Assembly: GCA_003156495.1 (NCBI GenBank)
Contig: PMHC01000121.1
Coordinates: 1-10,629, forward strand
Length of the DNA stretch: 10,629 bases
From: Acidobacteriaceae bacterium
GTDB lineage: Bacteria > Acidobacteriota > Terriglobia > Terriglobales > Acidobacteriaceae
Reading direction: 5' to 3'
Below, piece after piece: positions 1 through 5,702 of the stretch. Numbering within the stretch: the stretch's first letter is position 1; each line of letters begins with the position of its first letter. The notes below the pieces were generated by a model, which searched no databases, had not been told where the DNA came from, and worked only from the letters and a program-made list of their open reading frames with translations. A program made the translations under genes and the position numbers.

Positions 1-373
1 TGAGCGCCGCATTGGCGCCGGGAATGGGAATGACCGGCACCCCGGCGGCGATGGCTTCGCGCACCACCCAACTGCCGGGGTCATTGATGGCCGGAGTTCC
101 CGCGTCGGAGACGAGTGCGATGCGCTCACCGGCGCGGAGCGCCTGCACAAGCTCGGTGGCGCGAGCGTGCTCGTTGTGCTCGTGGCAACTGACGGTGGGC
201 TTGGCGATTTGAAAATGGTTGAGGAGCTTTTGCGTCTGGCGGGTATCTTCGCAGGCGATACGATCCACGCCGCGCAGCACATCGAGAGCGCGGAGGGTGA
301 TGTCGCCGAGATTGCCGATGGGCGTGGCGACGAGGTAGAGGCCGGGGGCGATGGGTGTGGAATCGACGGACAT
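1..373 (-). CDS. rsmI: 16S rRNA (cytidine-2'-O)-methyltransferase RsmI, N-terminal part (3' end outside window)
   Basis: Translating the minus strand from the ATG at 373 gives 124 residues that run off the left edge without a stop. The family signatures are clear: LYLVATPIGNLGDIT at about residues 12-26, then ACEDTR at 42-47, HEHNEHAR in the 60s, LVSDAGTPAINDPG around 85-98, and PIPGANA near the cut end. These are the SAM-binding and substrate-pocket elements of the tetrapyrrole-methylase fold used by RsmI. The known role of the family is 2'-O-methylation of C1402 (E. coli numbering) in the ribosomal P site, using SAM, in the cytoplasm. The start is chosen because homology begins about ten residues in; no Shine-Dalgarno is visible before it. 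It is the last gene seen in a minus-strand series, 45 bp after the exported-protein gene, with a hairpin in the gap. Confidence 0.95.
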   Translation of the reverse strand, partial: MSVDSTPIAPGLYLVATPIGNLGDITLRALDVLRGVDRIACEDTRQTQKLLNHFQIAKPTVSCHEHNEHARATELVQALRAGERIALVSDAGTPAINDPGSWVVREAIAAGVPVIPIPGANAAL

Positions 374-396
374 GGCTGGATTCAACGATACGCGCA

Positions 397-420
397 GAAC
401 CGTGATTCGAGGAACGGTTC
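397..420 (-). terminator. Hairpin over the stop codon of the exported-protein gene
   Basis: Arms GAACCGT (397-403) and ACGGTTC (414-420) are perfect 7-bp complements around a 10-nt loop. The structure overlaps the TGA stop (419-421) and sits 23 bp before the rsmI start. No T-run follows on the minus strand. It may be a weak terminator or an RNA processing/stability element between the two genes; a chance palindrome is also possible. Confidence 0.3.
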
Positions 421-1108
421 AGGGTACGATTCGAATTGGTTTCTCTGAGTACTGATACGGAGAAAGAAGATGCTTCGTTTCGAAATGAGAGGTCCTCTTC
501 AATGCGTCGTCCTTCCAGAGGAAGTTGGTGACGTCGTAATGGTGCGGACACCAGATGCATTCGTCACCTTCGTTCGCGTTCCAAAGTTGAAACGCGCCTC
601 CCTGGCGGACCTGGAACTGGGCTTGAGCGGCTCCTTCTTGCCATGAGACCGCGAAATTTCCTGCGCTTTCTGTGATGAGGACGAAGAGGGTACCTGCGCC
701 ATCTCCGATGTTTCGGAACGCGGCGATGAAGCCTTTTCGGCTCGGCCCGAGTGATAACTGGGCGGACTGAAAGAGTGCATAGGTCTCACCGACTCCATCT
801 TTGGCGAAAAGCTTGACGAGATTGAAGTCCGCTACTCGCGTTTGGTTCTTGATCACCGCGATATGAGTGTTTGGTTCGTATTGGTTCCCGCGCTCATAGA
901 TCACGAATGTCTCGCCGCCGCTGGTGAACTGGGTTGGTTGGATCATGCGGATTACGGATTTGGCGGGAATTGCCGACCGAAGATCAGGTGGCACCTGCAC
1001 ACTTTTCGGCGGACTTACGATGACACCGAGCGGACCTGCTGACGAGCTCTGAGCGAGGCACGGACAAGCAAGGAATACCAGAAGTGCGAAACTCGATGCG
1101 CGATTCAT
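419..1108 (-). CDS. Exported protein of unknown function with C-terminal CxxCPHH motif
   Basis: I do not recognise a named family. The protein begins MNRASSFALLVFLACPCLAQ, a standard Sec signal peptide with likely cleavage near CLA-Q, so the mature protein of about 210 residues should be periplasmic or outside the cell. The body (mature residues about 30-170) alternates short hydrophobic stretches with glycines and polar residues, consistent with a beta-rich fold. Near the C-terminus is CIWCPHHYDV, two cysteines and two adjacent histidines that could bind a metal or form a disulfide; it is not a heme-c site because CxxC is followed by Pro. The ATG at 1108 is preferred to the in-frame ATG at 1117 because a TAGAAT box lies 7 bp before it and the signal peptide stays intact; using 1117 adds three residues. 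It lies between the M50-like gene (31-40 bp away) and rsmI, so it may be co-transcribed with them. Confidence 0.75.
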   Translation of the reverse strand: MNRASSFALLVFLACPCLAQSSSAGPLGVIVSPPKSVQVPPDLRSAIPAKSVIRMIQPTQFTSGGETFVIYERGNQYEPNTHIAVIKNQTRVADFNLVKLFAKDGVGETYALFQSAQLSLGPSRKGFIAAFRNIGDGAGTLFVLITESAGNFAVSWQEGAAQAQFQVRQGGAFQLWNANEGDECIWCPHHYDVTNFLWKDDALKRTSHFETKHLLSPYQYSEKPIRIVP

Positions 1109-1115
1109 GCAAAAC

Positions 1116-1121
1116 ATTCTA
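1116..1121 (-). promoter_or_regulatory. -10-like TAGAAT box 7 bp before the exported-protein start (possible leaderless promoter)
   Basis: On the minus strand TAGAAT (5 of 6 match to TATAAT) is followed by 7 nt and then the ATG at 1108. No Shine-Dalgarno is present. This spacing would place the transcript start at or next to the ATG. I found no good -35 at 16-18 bp, so the call rests on the -10 and the geometry. Confidence 0.35.
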
Positions 1122-1148
1122 CGACTGATTCGGGACGGCCGGTGACCG

Positions 1149-2255
1149 CTAGCTGGCTTCTTCGCGCTCTAAACGGCGTTGCTCGGCTAATAGCGACATG
1201 GAGCTCATCAGGTTCTGGACGCTGACGATGCCGACGACGCGGCCGCTGTCGGTGACTGGGATGAGCGCGAGGCCGTGGCCGGCGGTGAGGCGGCGGATGG
1301 TGGTTCCGAGCGTGTCTTCGGGGCGAGCTACCTGGAAGGCGCGGGACATGACGGATTGCACATAACCGTTGCCGTCGCTGCGCAGGGCGTCGACGATGCG
1401 CTGGCGGGAGATGATGCCGACCAACTGAAGGCCGCGGACTACTGGGAAGTCTTCCTGCAAAGAGTGGACGCAGCGGACCAGCGCGTCAGACAAGGTGTCA
1501 GAAGGCGAGAGGGTGGCGAAATCGGTGAGCATGACTTCGCGCATCTGGACGGTGTCAACGACGGACTGGAAGAAGACGCCCTGATCTTCAATCTGCGCGC
1601 CGATCATGATGAAGAAGCCGGCGATGATGAGCCAGTAATTGTGAAGCACCATGCCGCCGATCATGGCGATCAGGGCGAGGATTTGTCCCAGGCCGGCAGC
1701 GGCGCGGCCAGTGGGCGCGAGACCGTGCTTGCGGAAGAAGCTGCCGCGAATGAGGCGTCCGCAGTCCAAAGGATAGGCCGGTACCAGGTGAAGTACCGCC
1801 AGGCCCACCTGCATCCAGACCATGCTGCGGAGCAGATAGGCGGAGGTGATGAAGGGCGGGTTGAAGAGTTGGATATCGCCGCCCGCGCCGAGGAAGGTAA
1901 TGGCCAGGGTGAGCGCGGTGGCCGCGTTGGCCAGCGGACCGGCGAAGGCCATGGCGAACTGGCCTGTGCCTTGATTTGCATTTTCCTGGCTCTCGGGATT
2001 GGCGTAGGCGTAGAGTCCGCCGATGGGGAGCAGCAGGATGGCGCGAAGGCGAAGACCCAGCCACGCGGCCACGATGAGGCGAATGGACTCGCGCGCGACA
2101 ACGGCCGCGACTACGACGAGGAAGAGACCGATGCCGCGGCCGATGCCGTCGTTTGCGCTGAGCACGAGGCAGATGATCGCCAACAATGGGAAAAAGGCAT
2201 GGACGCGCAGTTCGACGCCCATCCAACGGCCAAGCGGGATTGACCAACCTCGCAT
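1149..2255 (-). CDS. M50 (site-2 protease) family membrane protein with tandem CBS domains; catalytic His replaced by Arg
   Basis: The 368-residue protein has the architecture of bacterial CBS-type M50 intramembrane metalloproteases. It starts MRGWSIPLGRWMGVELRVH, the usual family N-terminus, which fixes the start at 2255. Hydrophobic segments lie near residues 18-35, 42-66, 98-123, 141-163 and 187-220, and two CBS domains occupy about 232-295 and 298-360. AMAFAGPLAN (101-110) and HLVPAYPLDCGR (156-167) match the conserved AGPLxN and NxxPAxPLDGGR motifs, and Asp164, the third zinc ligand, is kept. The active-site helix reads ARESIRLIVA (54-63) where HExxH should stand: Glu56 survives, both His are Arg (55 and 59, codons CGC), and DGG is DCG. 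Known members cut membrane-bound anti-sigma factors or precursors. This one probably cannot bind zinc, so I infer a non-proteolytic role, perhaps substrate binding or nucleotide sensing through CBS. No frameshift or stop suggests decay. Confidence 0.9.
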   Translation of the reverse strand: MRGWSIPLGRWMGVELRVHAFFPLLAIICLVLSANDGIGRGIGLFLVVVAAVVARESIRLIVAAWLGLRLRAILLLPIGGLYAYANPESQENANQGTGQFAMAFAGPLANAATALTLAITFLGAGGDIQLFNPPFITSAYLLRSMVWMQVGLAVLHLVPAYPLDCGRLIRGSFFRKHGLAPTGRAAAGLGQILALIAMIGGMVLHNYWLIIAGFFIMIGAQIEDQGVFFQSVVDTVQMREVMLTDFATLSPSDTLSDALVRCVHSLQEDFPVVRGLQLVGIISRQRIVDALRSDGNGYVQSVMSRAFQVARPEDTLGTTIRRLTAGHGLALIPVTDSGRVVGIVSVQNLMSSMSLLAEQRRLEREEAS

Positions 2256-2261
2256 AGGACG

Positions 2262-2267
2262 ATTGTA
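2262..2267 (-). promoter_or_regulatory. -10-like TACAAT box 6 bp before the M50-like start (possible leaderless promoter)
   Basis: On the minus strand TACAAT (5 of 6) is followed by exactly 6 nt and then the ATG at 2255. This TAnnnT-N6-ATG geometry is what is seen at leaderless transcripts in other bacteria. No Shine-Dalgarno precedes the ATG. The -35 region is poor. Confidence 0.4.
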
Positions 2268-2287
2268 GCGTGTGGAAGGTGGTCCGG

Positions 2288-2293
2288 TATGCT
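2288..2293 (+). promoter_or_regulatory. -10-like TATGCT box 8 bp before rsmD
   Basis: TATGCT (4 of 6) is followed by 8 nt and the rsmD ATG at 2302, and no Shine-Dalgarno is close to that ATG. Transcription would start within a few bases of the start codon. It lies back to back with the TACAAT box of the divergent gene, inside a 46-bp intergenic space. The match is modest. Confidence 0.25.
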
Positions 2294-2301
2294 GAACTGC
2301 G

Positions 2302-2874
2302 ATGCGCATCATTGCGGGGGAGTTTCGTTCGCGCAAGCTGGAGGCTCCGGCGGGGTTGGCCACGCGGCCCACCAGCGACCGGCTGCGCGAGACGCTTTTT
2401 AACGTTCTCGCTCCCCGCATTCAGGGCGCGGCCTTTCTCGATCTCTACGCCGGCTCGGGCGCTGTGGGGCTGGAGGCACTCAGCCGCGGCGCGGCGCGAG
2501 TGGTTTTTGTGGAGCGCGCTCCGGCCGCGCTCAAAATTTTGCGCGCCAATCTGGAACGGCTGGCGATTACCGATGGCTTTCGCATTCACGCGGGCAGCGC
2601 AGCGGCTTTTTTTCGTACTGCCGCTACTGCTAGTCCAAAACCAGAACGCTACGAAGTAGTCTTTCTCGATCCGCCTTACGAGGCGGCGCAGGAGTATGCC
2701 GCAACACTTGGTCTGCTGGGCGGCGCGGCGGCTGAAATTCTTTCTCCGGGGGCGATTGTCATCGCCGAACACCGCCGCAAAGAGCCTCTCGACGAGCGCT
2801 ACGGCGGCCTTGAGCGCAGCCGTTTGCTCGAACAGGGCGATGCCGCGCTGAGCTTTTTTACCTTTCCCTCCTGA
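2302..2874 (+). CDS. rsmD: 16S rRNA (guanine(966)-N(2))-methyltransferase RsmD
   Basis: The 190-residue protein has the normal RsmD length and all its hallmarks: MRIIAGEFRSRKL at the N-terminus, RPTSDRLRETLFNVL (22-36), the SAM-binding motif DLYAGSGAVGLEALSRGA (47-64), a motif II acidic residue in VFVERA (68-73), and the catalytic N-methyltransferase motif DPPY at 123-126. Family members transfer a methyl group from SAM to N2 of G966 of 16S rRNA during 30S assembly. In many bacteria rsmD is followed by coaD; here it is not, and the next gene is a lipoprotein with its own promoter-like sequence. The start at 2302 is fixed by the conserved MRIIAG. It diverges from the M50-like gene across 46 bp, with rsmI at the far end of that block. 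Confidence 0.96.
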   Translation: MRIIAGEFRSRKLEAPAGLATRPTSDRLRETLFNVLAPRIQGAAFLDLYAGSGAVGLEALSRGAARVVFVERAPAALKILRANLERLAITDGFRIHAGSAAAFFRTAATASPKPERYEVVFLDPPYEAAQEYAATLGLLGGAAAEILSPGAIVIAEHRRKEPLDERYGGLERSRLLEQGDAALSFFTFPS

Positions 2875-2915
2875 TTGCGCCGCCTCGCCGGCAAAACGGT
2901 TCGCGCACGAAACCA

Positions 2916-2944
2916 TTGACAGTTGCCGCAAGGTGGAGAAAAAT
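2916..2944 (+). promoter_or_regulatory. Sigma70-type promoter for the lipoprotein gene
   Basis: A perfect TTGACA -35 (2916-2921) is followed by a 17-bp spacer and AAAAAT (2939-2944, 4 of 6 to TATAAT). The predicted transcript start near 2951 leaves a leader of about 42 nt that carries a good Shine-Dalgarno. The position just after the rsmD stop suggests independent expression of the lipoprotein. Confidence 0.45.
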
Positions 2945-2992
2945 GGCGGGGCGAAAGTAGTCGTGCCGTTTTACGCGGCCTACGGAGGAAAT

Positions 2993-3568
2993 GTGAAAAG
3001 CGGATTGAAACTGCAAGCGTTAGGAGCCATGGTCCTTTTCTGCGCCGGCGGTTGGCTGGCTGGCTGCAAATCTGCGCCCGAGTTGACGAAGGCTCAGGCT
3101 TTGACATTGATTCAGGCCAAATACGATCAGAGCCCCGCTGCACCGATTGATATTATTGTCGACGACCGGGGAATGCAGCAGGGCGTCAACGCCAAATACT
3201 GGCTGGGCGCAAAGCGCTATCCCAACGGCTATTGGGGCGACTTTGCCATTACGCCCGAAGGCAAAAAGCTCATCAAGCTGGCCAACGGCGGCGACGTGAT
3301 TCAGTGGCGGCCCGATAGCCCGGTCGACAAAAGATTCACCGTAGCCATTACCACTTTGTCCACCGGACATCTAAAGGCGCGCGACGCCGGCGATGTGCAG
3401 TCCTCGAGTGGCAGCCGGACGGTTTCATTTACCGAGGATGTAAATCTGGATGGTCTGCCGGGGCCGCTGCAAGCTATTGCGCATAATCCCGGCAACAAGC
3501 TGAGCACCAGGCGTCTGGCCACGTTTACCCTCAACGGCGGGGCCTGGACGGTGCAGTCGGTCGAATAA
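2993..3568 (+). CDS. Lipoprotein of unknown function
   Basis: Starting at GTG 2993, the 191-residue protein opens MKSGLKLQALGAMVLFCAGG and runs into WLAGCKSA, a textbook lipoprotein signal with lipobox LAGC and acylated Cys25, so it should be anchored to a membrane. I do not recognise the mature domain. It begins with a helix-like ELTKAQALTLIQAKYD (30-45), has an aromatic stretch YWLGAKRYPNGYWGDF (69-84), and ends in a beta-rich part, RLATFTLNGGAWTVQSVE. The start is chosen over an upstream in-frame GTG at 2933 because GGAGGA (2984-2989) sits just before 2993 and only this start places a charged n-region directly before the hydrophobic core. Oddly, an ATG at 2991 overlaps the GTG and is at once followed by TGA. 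The gene stands alone between rsmD and a convergent pair. Confidence 0.8.
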   Translation: MKSGLKLQALGAMVLFCAGGWLAGCKSAPELTKAQALTLIQAKYDQSPAAPIDIIVDDRGMQQGVNAKYWLGAKRYPNGYWGDFAITPEGKKLIKLANGGDVIQWRPDSPVDKRFTVAITTLSTGHLKARDAGDVQSSSGSRTVSFTEDVNLDGLPGPLQAIAHNPGNKLSTRRLATFTLNGGAWTVQSVE

Positions 3569-3586
3569 ATTTCACTTCGAATAGGC

Positions 3587-3622
3587 CTTCATTCTGGCCG
3601 GATCTCTCCGGCCAGAATGAAG
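3587..3622. terminator. Bidirectional 16-bp perfect hairpin between convergent genes
   Basis: Left arm 3587-3602 (CTTCATTCTGGCCGGA) and right arm 3607-3622 are perfect complements with a TCTC loop. The hairpin begins 18 nt after the lipoprotein stop on the plus strand and 8 nt after the DUF5666-like stop on the minus strand. No T-run flanks it on either side. The position and symmetry fit a shared terminator. Confidence 0.75.
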
Positions 3623-3630
3623 TAACTCCC

Positions 3631-4398
3631 CTACTGTTGCGGCTGCTCGCGACGCGGAAGATTCGGCGGCGGTCCACCCATCATGCCGCCCATCGTTCCG
3701 CCTACATTCACGCTGGCCGCGACAAAAACGCCTTCTTTCACGACCCCCTCCACGCGTACCGTATCGCCCACCTGAATATCGGCCAAGGTTACCGGATCGC
3801 GCCGCTTGCGGAAGCTGGTGTTTTCGTCGGCCACAAAGCTGTGCGCCGCGTTGTCCGCCGTTCCCTGTAGCGTGATCCTGGTTCCGTCGACGGCCGTCAC
3901 CTTGCCCATCAGCCAGGTCTTGCCGTAGTTGGCCTGCATCTCGCGCATTGCTTTCGCGCGCTGCGGGGCCACGACGATGATCGCCCTGGCCTGCGCGGTT
4001 TTGGCCGTCGCATCGCTGTCGCCCATGATCTCGATCATGTCGCCGGCTTTAATCTCGAAGGCCTTGATCTGTTGCGGCCGGCCGCCCATCGACGGACCGC
4101 CGCCTTCATTGGAGTCACCGCCGGGGCCGCGCATCGCGCCCTGCTTCATGAATCGCGTATCGGCGTCGAAGTGGACGGTATAAACCTCGCCCGCGTCGGT
4201 CTTGATCGCGAAGTGATCGGCCGCGGCCTCGGTTACGGCACCCATCAAGCCCCCTCCCATCATGCCCATGCCGCCGCGCTCTCCAGGGGGAGGGCCTCCG
4301 GGGCCATCGGGTGGCGGCGCCGAACCCATATCCTGCGCTCCGGCCGCGACCGTCAATGCGGCAGCGGCGGTAAGAGTCAACAACCAGCGAATTTTCAT
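3631..4398 (-). CDS. Exported protein with two DUF5666-like beta-barrel repeats and Gly/Met-rich segments
   Basis: The 255-residue protein starts MKIRWLLTLTAAAALTVAAG followed by AQ, a Sec signal peptide. The ATG at 4398 has a perfect AGGAGG (4403-4408, minus) 4 nt upstream, which decides it over a longer frame. After a Pro/Gly linker (28-50, including GGMGMMGGG) comes a first domain at about 51-143 (MGAVTEAAADHFAIKT ... IKAGDMIEIMG), interrupted by a Gly-rich loop at about 88-108. A second, cleaner copy at about 163-233 (GKVTAVDGTRITLQG ... IQVGDTVRVEGVV) has the DUF5666 pattern. The tail is GGTMGGMMGGPPP. DUF5666 has no established function; such domains resemble small OB-type barrels and are common in acidobacterial exported proteins. 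The Met-rich stretches could bind copper, but that is speculation. It follows the secreted TPR gene on the same strand with a 77-bp gap. Confidence 0.82.
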   Translation of the reverse strand: MKIRWLLTLTAAAALTVAAGAQDMGSAPPPDGPGGPPPGERGGMGMMGGGLMGAVTEAAADHFAIKTDAGEVYTVHFDADTRFMKQGAMRGPGGDSNEGGGPSMGGRPQQIKAFEIKAGDMIEIMGDSDATAKTAQARAIIVVAPQRAKAMREMQANYGKTWLMGKVTAVDGTRITLQGTADNAAHSFVADENTSFRKRRDPVTLADIQVGDTVRVEGVVKEGVFVAASVNVGGTMGGMMGGPPPNLPRREQPQQ

Positions 4399-4402
4399 GC
4401 AC

Positions 4403-4408
4403 CCTCCT
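4403..4408 (-). promoter_or_regulatory. Strong Shine-Dalgarno of the DUF5666-like gene
   Basis: The minus strand reads AGGAGG 4 nt before the ATG at 4398. It identifies that ATG as the start rather than the in-frame one at 4470, and suggests good translation. Confidence 0.8.
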
Positions 4409-4465
4409 CGGCGGCGCTTGTGGCCACCTATCGAATAGACGGAGAAAACAACCCGGCAGACGACT

Positions 4466-4489
4466 GGCAACGCCTCTATTTGCGTTGCC
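4466..4489 (-). terminator. Hairpin carrying the TPR gene stop codon in its loop
   Basis: Arms GGCAACGC (4466-4473) and GCGTTGCC (4482-4489) pair perfectly over 8 bp. The loop (4474-4481) contains the TAG stop of the TPR gene. No U-run follows on the minus strand. It may partly terminate or protect the upstream message before the DUF5666-like gene. Confidence 0.4.
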
Positions 4490-5246
4490 CGGCAAGCAGT
4501 TGCTGAAAGTCGGTGTTATCGCGCAGGCTGGCGAAGTCGCCTTCCGCTGCGACCATTTTGCTGGTGGCGAAGCCCTCGTTCAATGACTTGCGCAGGTAGT
4601 CCAGCGCGCACTCCGCGTATCCGGCCCGCGCGCAGCTTAGCGACATGTAGTAGTTCATGGCGCCGCGCTCCTTCACCGATCCTGGGTTTTCTACCGTCTG
4701 ACTTGCGTGCACGGTAAAAACATGCGGATCGATAGCCAGCGCCTGCCTGTAGACCGCATCGCCTTTTTCGAATTTGCGCTCCGCCATCAAATTGGTGCCT
4801 AGATTTTTCAGGATCAGCGCCGAATGCGGATCGTATTTGAGCGCCTTGCGATAGATTTTTTCCGCCTGTCCGTACTGCTTCAGCGAGGCGTAAACCGTGC
4901 CCAGGTTATTCCAGACCAGTGCGTTGCGCGGTTCCAGCTTGAGCGATTGGCGGTAGCAGCGCATCCCGTCCCGGGCGTCGAACATCATCTGGTAGGCGAT
5001 GCCCATCTTGTTCCAGATCTCGGCCGTCATCCGCTGCGTTTTGGCGTAGGCGGCGATTGCGGCCTGGTAGCGCTGCCGCAGGGCGAGCGCGTCGCCGATC
5101 TCCTCGTCGCTGGGCGGGGGCGAGGTGAGCGCGGCGGTTGAAGTAGTTTGCTCCGGAATGGGGCTGAGCGCGGACTGCGCGCTTGCTATAGCGGCGGCCA
5201 GCAGAAGCCACGGCAAAATCCAGCTCGCTTTACTCCATCCGCGCAT
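4476..5246 (-). CDS. Exported TPR-repeat protein
   Basis: The 256-residue protein starts MRGWSKASWILPWLLLAAAI and continues ASAQSA, a Sec signal peptide likely cut after ASA, so it works outside the cytoplasm. A Ser/Thr/Pro linker (25-47) leads into about four tetratricopeptide repeats: 50-75, 77-109 (WNKMGIAYQMMFDARDGMRC), 111-143 (VWNNLGTVYASLKQYGQAEK) and 145-177. The C-terminal part (195-250) looks like one more helical pair, with AMNYYMSLSCARAGY and ending DFASLRDNTDFQQLL, a common end in such proteins. TPRs bind other proteins; no enzyme motif is present and the partner is unknown. GGGAGG (5251-5256, minus) 4 nt before the ATG supports the start. It is the first gene of a likely pair with the DUF5666-like gene. 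Confidence 0.85.
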   Translation of the reverse strand: MRGWSKASWILPWLLLAAAIASAQSALSPIPEQTTSTAALTSPPPSDEEIGDALALRQRYQAAIAAYAKTQRMTAEIWNKMGIAYQMMFDARDGMRCYRQSLKLEPRNALVWNNLGTVYASLKQYGQAEKIYRKALKYDPHSALILKNLGTNLMAERKFEKGDAVYRQALAIDPHVFTVHASQTVENPGSVKERGAMNYYMSLSCARAGYAECALDYLRKSLNEGFATSKMVAAEGDFASLRDNTDFQQLLAGQRK

Positions 5247-5291
5247 CGTGCCTCCCGCGGCGAAGTCCCGTCTTCAGGCTCGTCCGCAGGC

Positions 5292-5300
5292 ATTACAGCA
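5292..5300 (-). promoter_or_regulatory. Extended -10 promoter candidate for the TPR gene
   Basis: The minus strand reads TGCTGTAAT: a TGn extension followed by TGTAAT (5 of 6). It lies about 46 bp upstream of the TPR ATG, giving a leader of roughly 40 nt with a Shine-Dalgarno. The -35 (TGGTAT at 17 bp) is weak. Confidence 0.3.
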
Positions 5301-5386
5301 CGATTTTGAGAGAAATACCAGCCGTGGCCGCGAGGTTTTACGAAACCATGGAGGAAGGAGCCGGAGCTATGCTGCACGTTCGCTTT

Positions 5387-5511
5387 TTACAAGGTGTGGC
5401 TTGGAGCGTTCGCCGTGGTTGAAGCCGCGCCTCCGGCCAGCAACACCCAGCCGAGCAGAACGCCCAGCCAAGCAGGAGGTAGATCGTTTGCGTGATGCGA
5501 AGTGACCTCAT
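5387..5511 (-). pseudogene. Possible frameshifted mini membrane-protein ORF
   Basis: From an ATG at 5511 the minus strand reads MRSLRITQTIYLLLGW, a basic N-terminus followed by a hydrophobic run, and then turns Cys-rich. One base out of phase the reading continues VLLGWVLLAGGAASTTANA and stops at the TAA at 5387-5389. Joined, the two parts would make a 41-residue single-pass or signal-peptide-like protein. The 125-nt span is one base short of an open frame. No Shine-Dalgarno is visible and the junction is a near-repeat (CTTGGCTGGG / CTCGGCTGGG), so chance is quite possible. Confidence 0.2.
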
Positions 5512-5639
5512 TTGTTCGCTATCGGCATCAAGGGGAGCTAACATGAGCGCCATCGCTGCCTGCCTGCGGCCAAGTGAAACCGATATAGAAAGTTTTTTGT
5601 CCCCTTGGCGTTGGAAGAGAAGAACGGCTGTAAATGCAA

Positions 5640-5675
5640 CGAACCGGCTCAACCATTGGATATTGAGCCGGTTCG
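5640..5675 (-). terminator. Hairpin after the alpha-galactosidase gene
   Basis: CGAACCGGCTCAA (5640-5652) and TTGAGCCGGTTCG (5663-5675) form a perfect 13-bp stem with a 10-nt loop. It begins 27 nt after the TAG stop on the minus strand. A T7 run (5689-5695) lies on the plus-strand side rather than after the hairpin in the direction of the gene, so termination may not follow the classic U-tract form. Confidence 0.6.
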
Positions 5676-5702
5676 CTGCTTGCCGAAGTTTTTTTGCGCC
5701 TT

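Larger units (their letters stand above)
5247..5702. other. Non-coding stretch between the alpha-galactosidase and TPR genes
   Basis: These 456 bp hold no convincing gene. From right to left they contain the 3' hairpin of the alpha-galactosidase gene (5640-5675), a stretch of mixed content (5512-5639), the possible frameshifted mini-ORF at 5387-5511, and the presumed promoter and leader of the TPR gene (5247-5386). The open frames crossing the region on either strand run into neighbouring genes out of frame and have no Shine-Dalgarno or family resemblance. Confidence 0.6.

Noticed and set aside
1275..2243. Long plus-strand open frame (322 codons) opposite the M50-like gene
   Set aside because: It is rich in Asp, Glu, Gly and Ala with no domain pattern, and is a product of GC-rich codon use in the real gene on the other strand.
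2263..2293. TTGTAG / TATGCT as a full sigma70 promoter for rsmD
   Set aside because: The -35 matches only 3 of 6 and the spacer is 19 bp; only the -10-like box was kept, with low confidence.
2256..2420. N-terminal extension of the M50-like protein to an ATG at 2420
   Set aside because: The extra 55 residues overlap rsmD, are Arg/Ser-rich, and precede the family's typical WSIPLGR start.
1588..2931. 447-codon minus-strand open frame across rsmD and the M50-like gene
   Set aside because: Its product is Arg/Pro/His-rich low-complexity sequence, and both overlapped genes have clear family motifs in other frames.
2933..2992. Upstream GTG (2933) as start of the lipoprotein
   Set aside because: It would put about 20 extra residues before the lipoprotein signal and lies upstream of the predicted transcript start; the GTG at 2993 has the Shine-Dalgarno.
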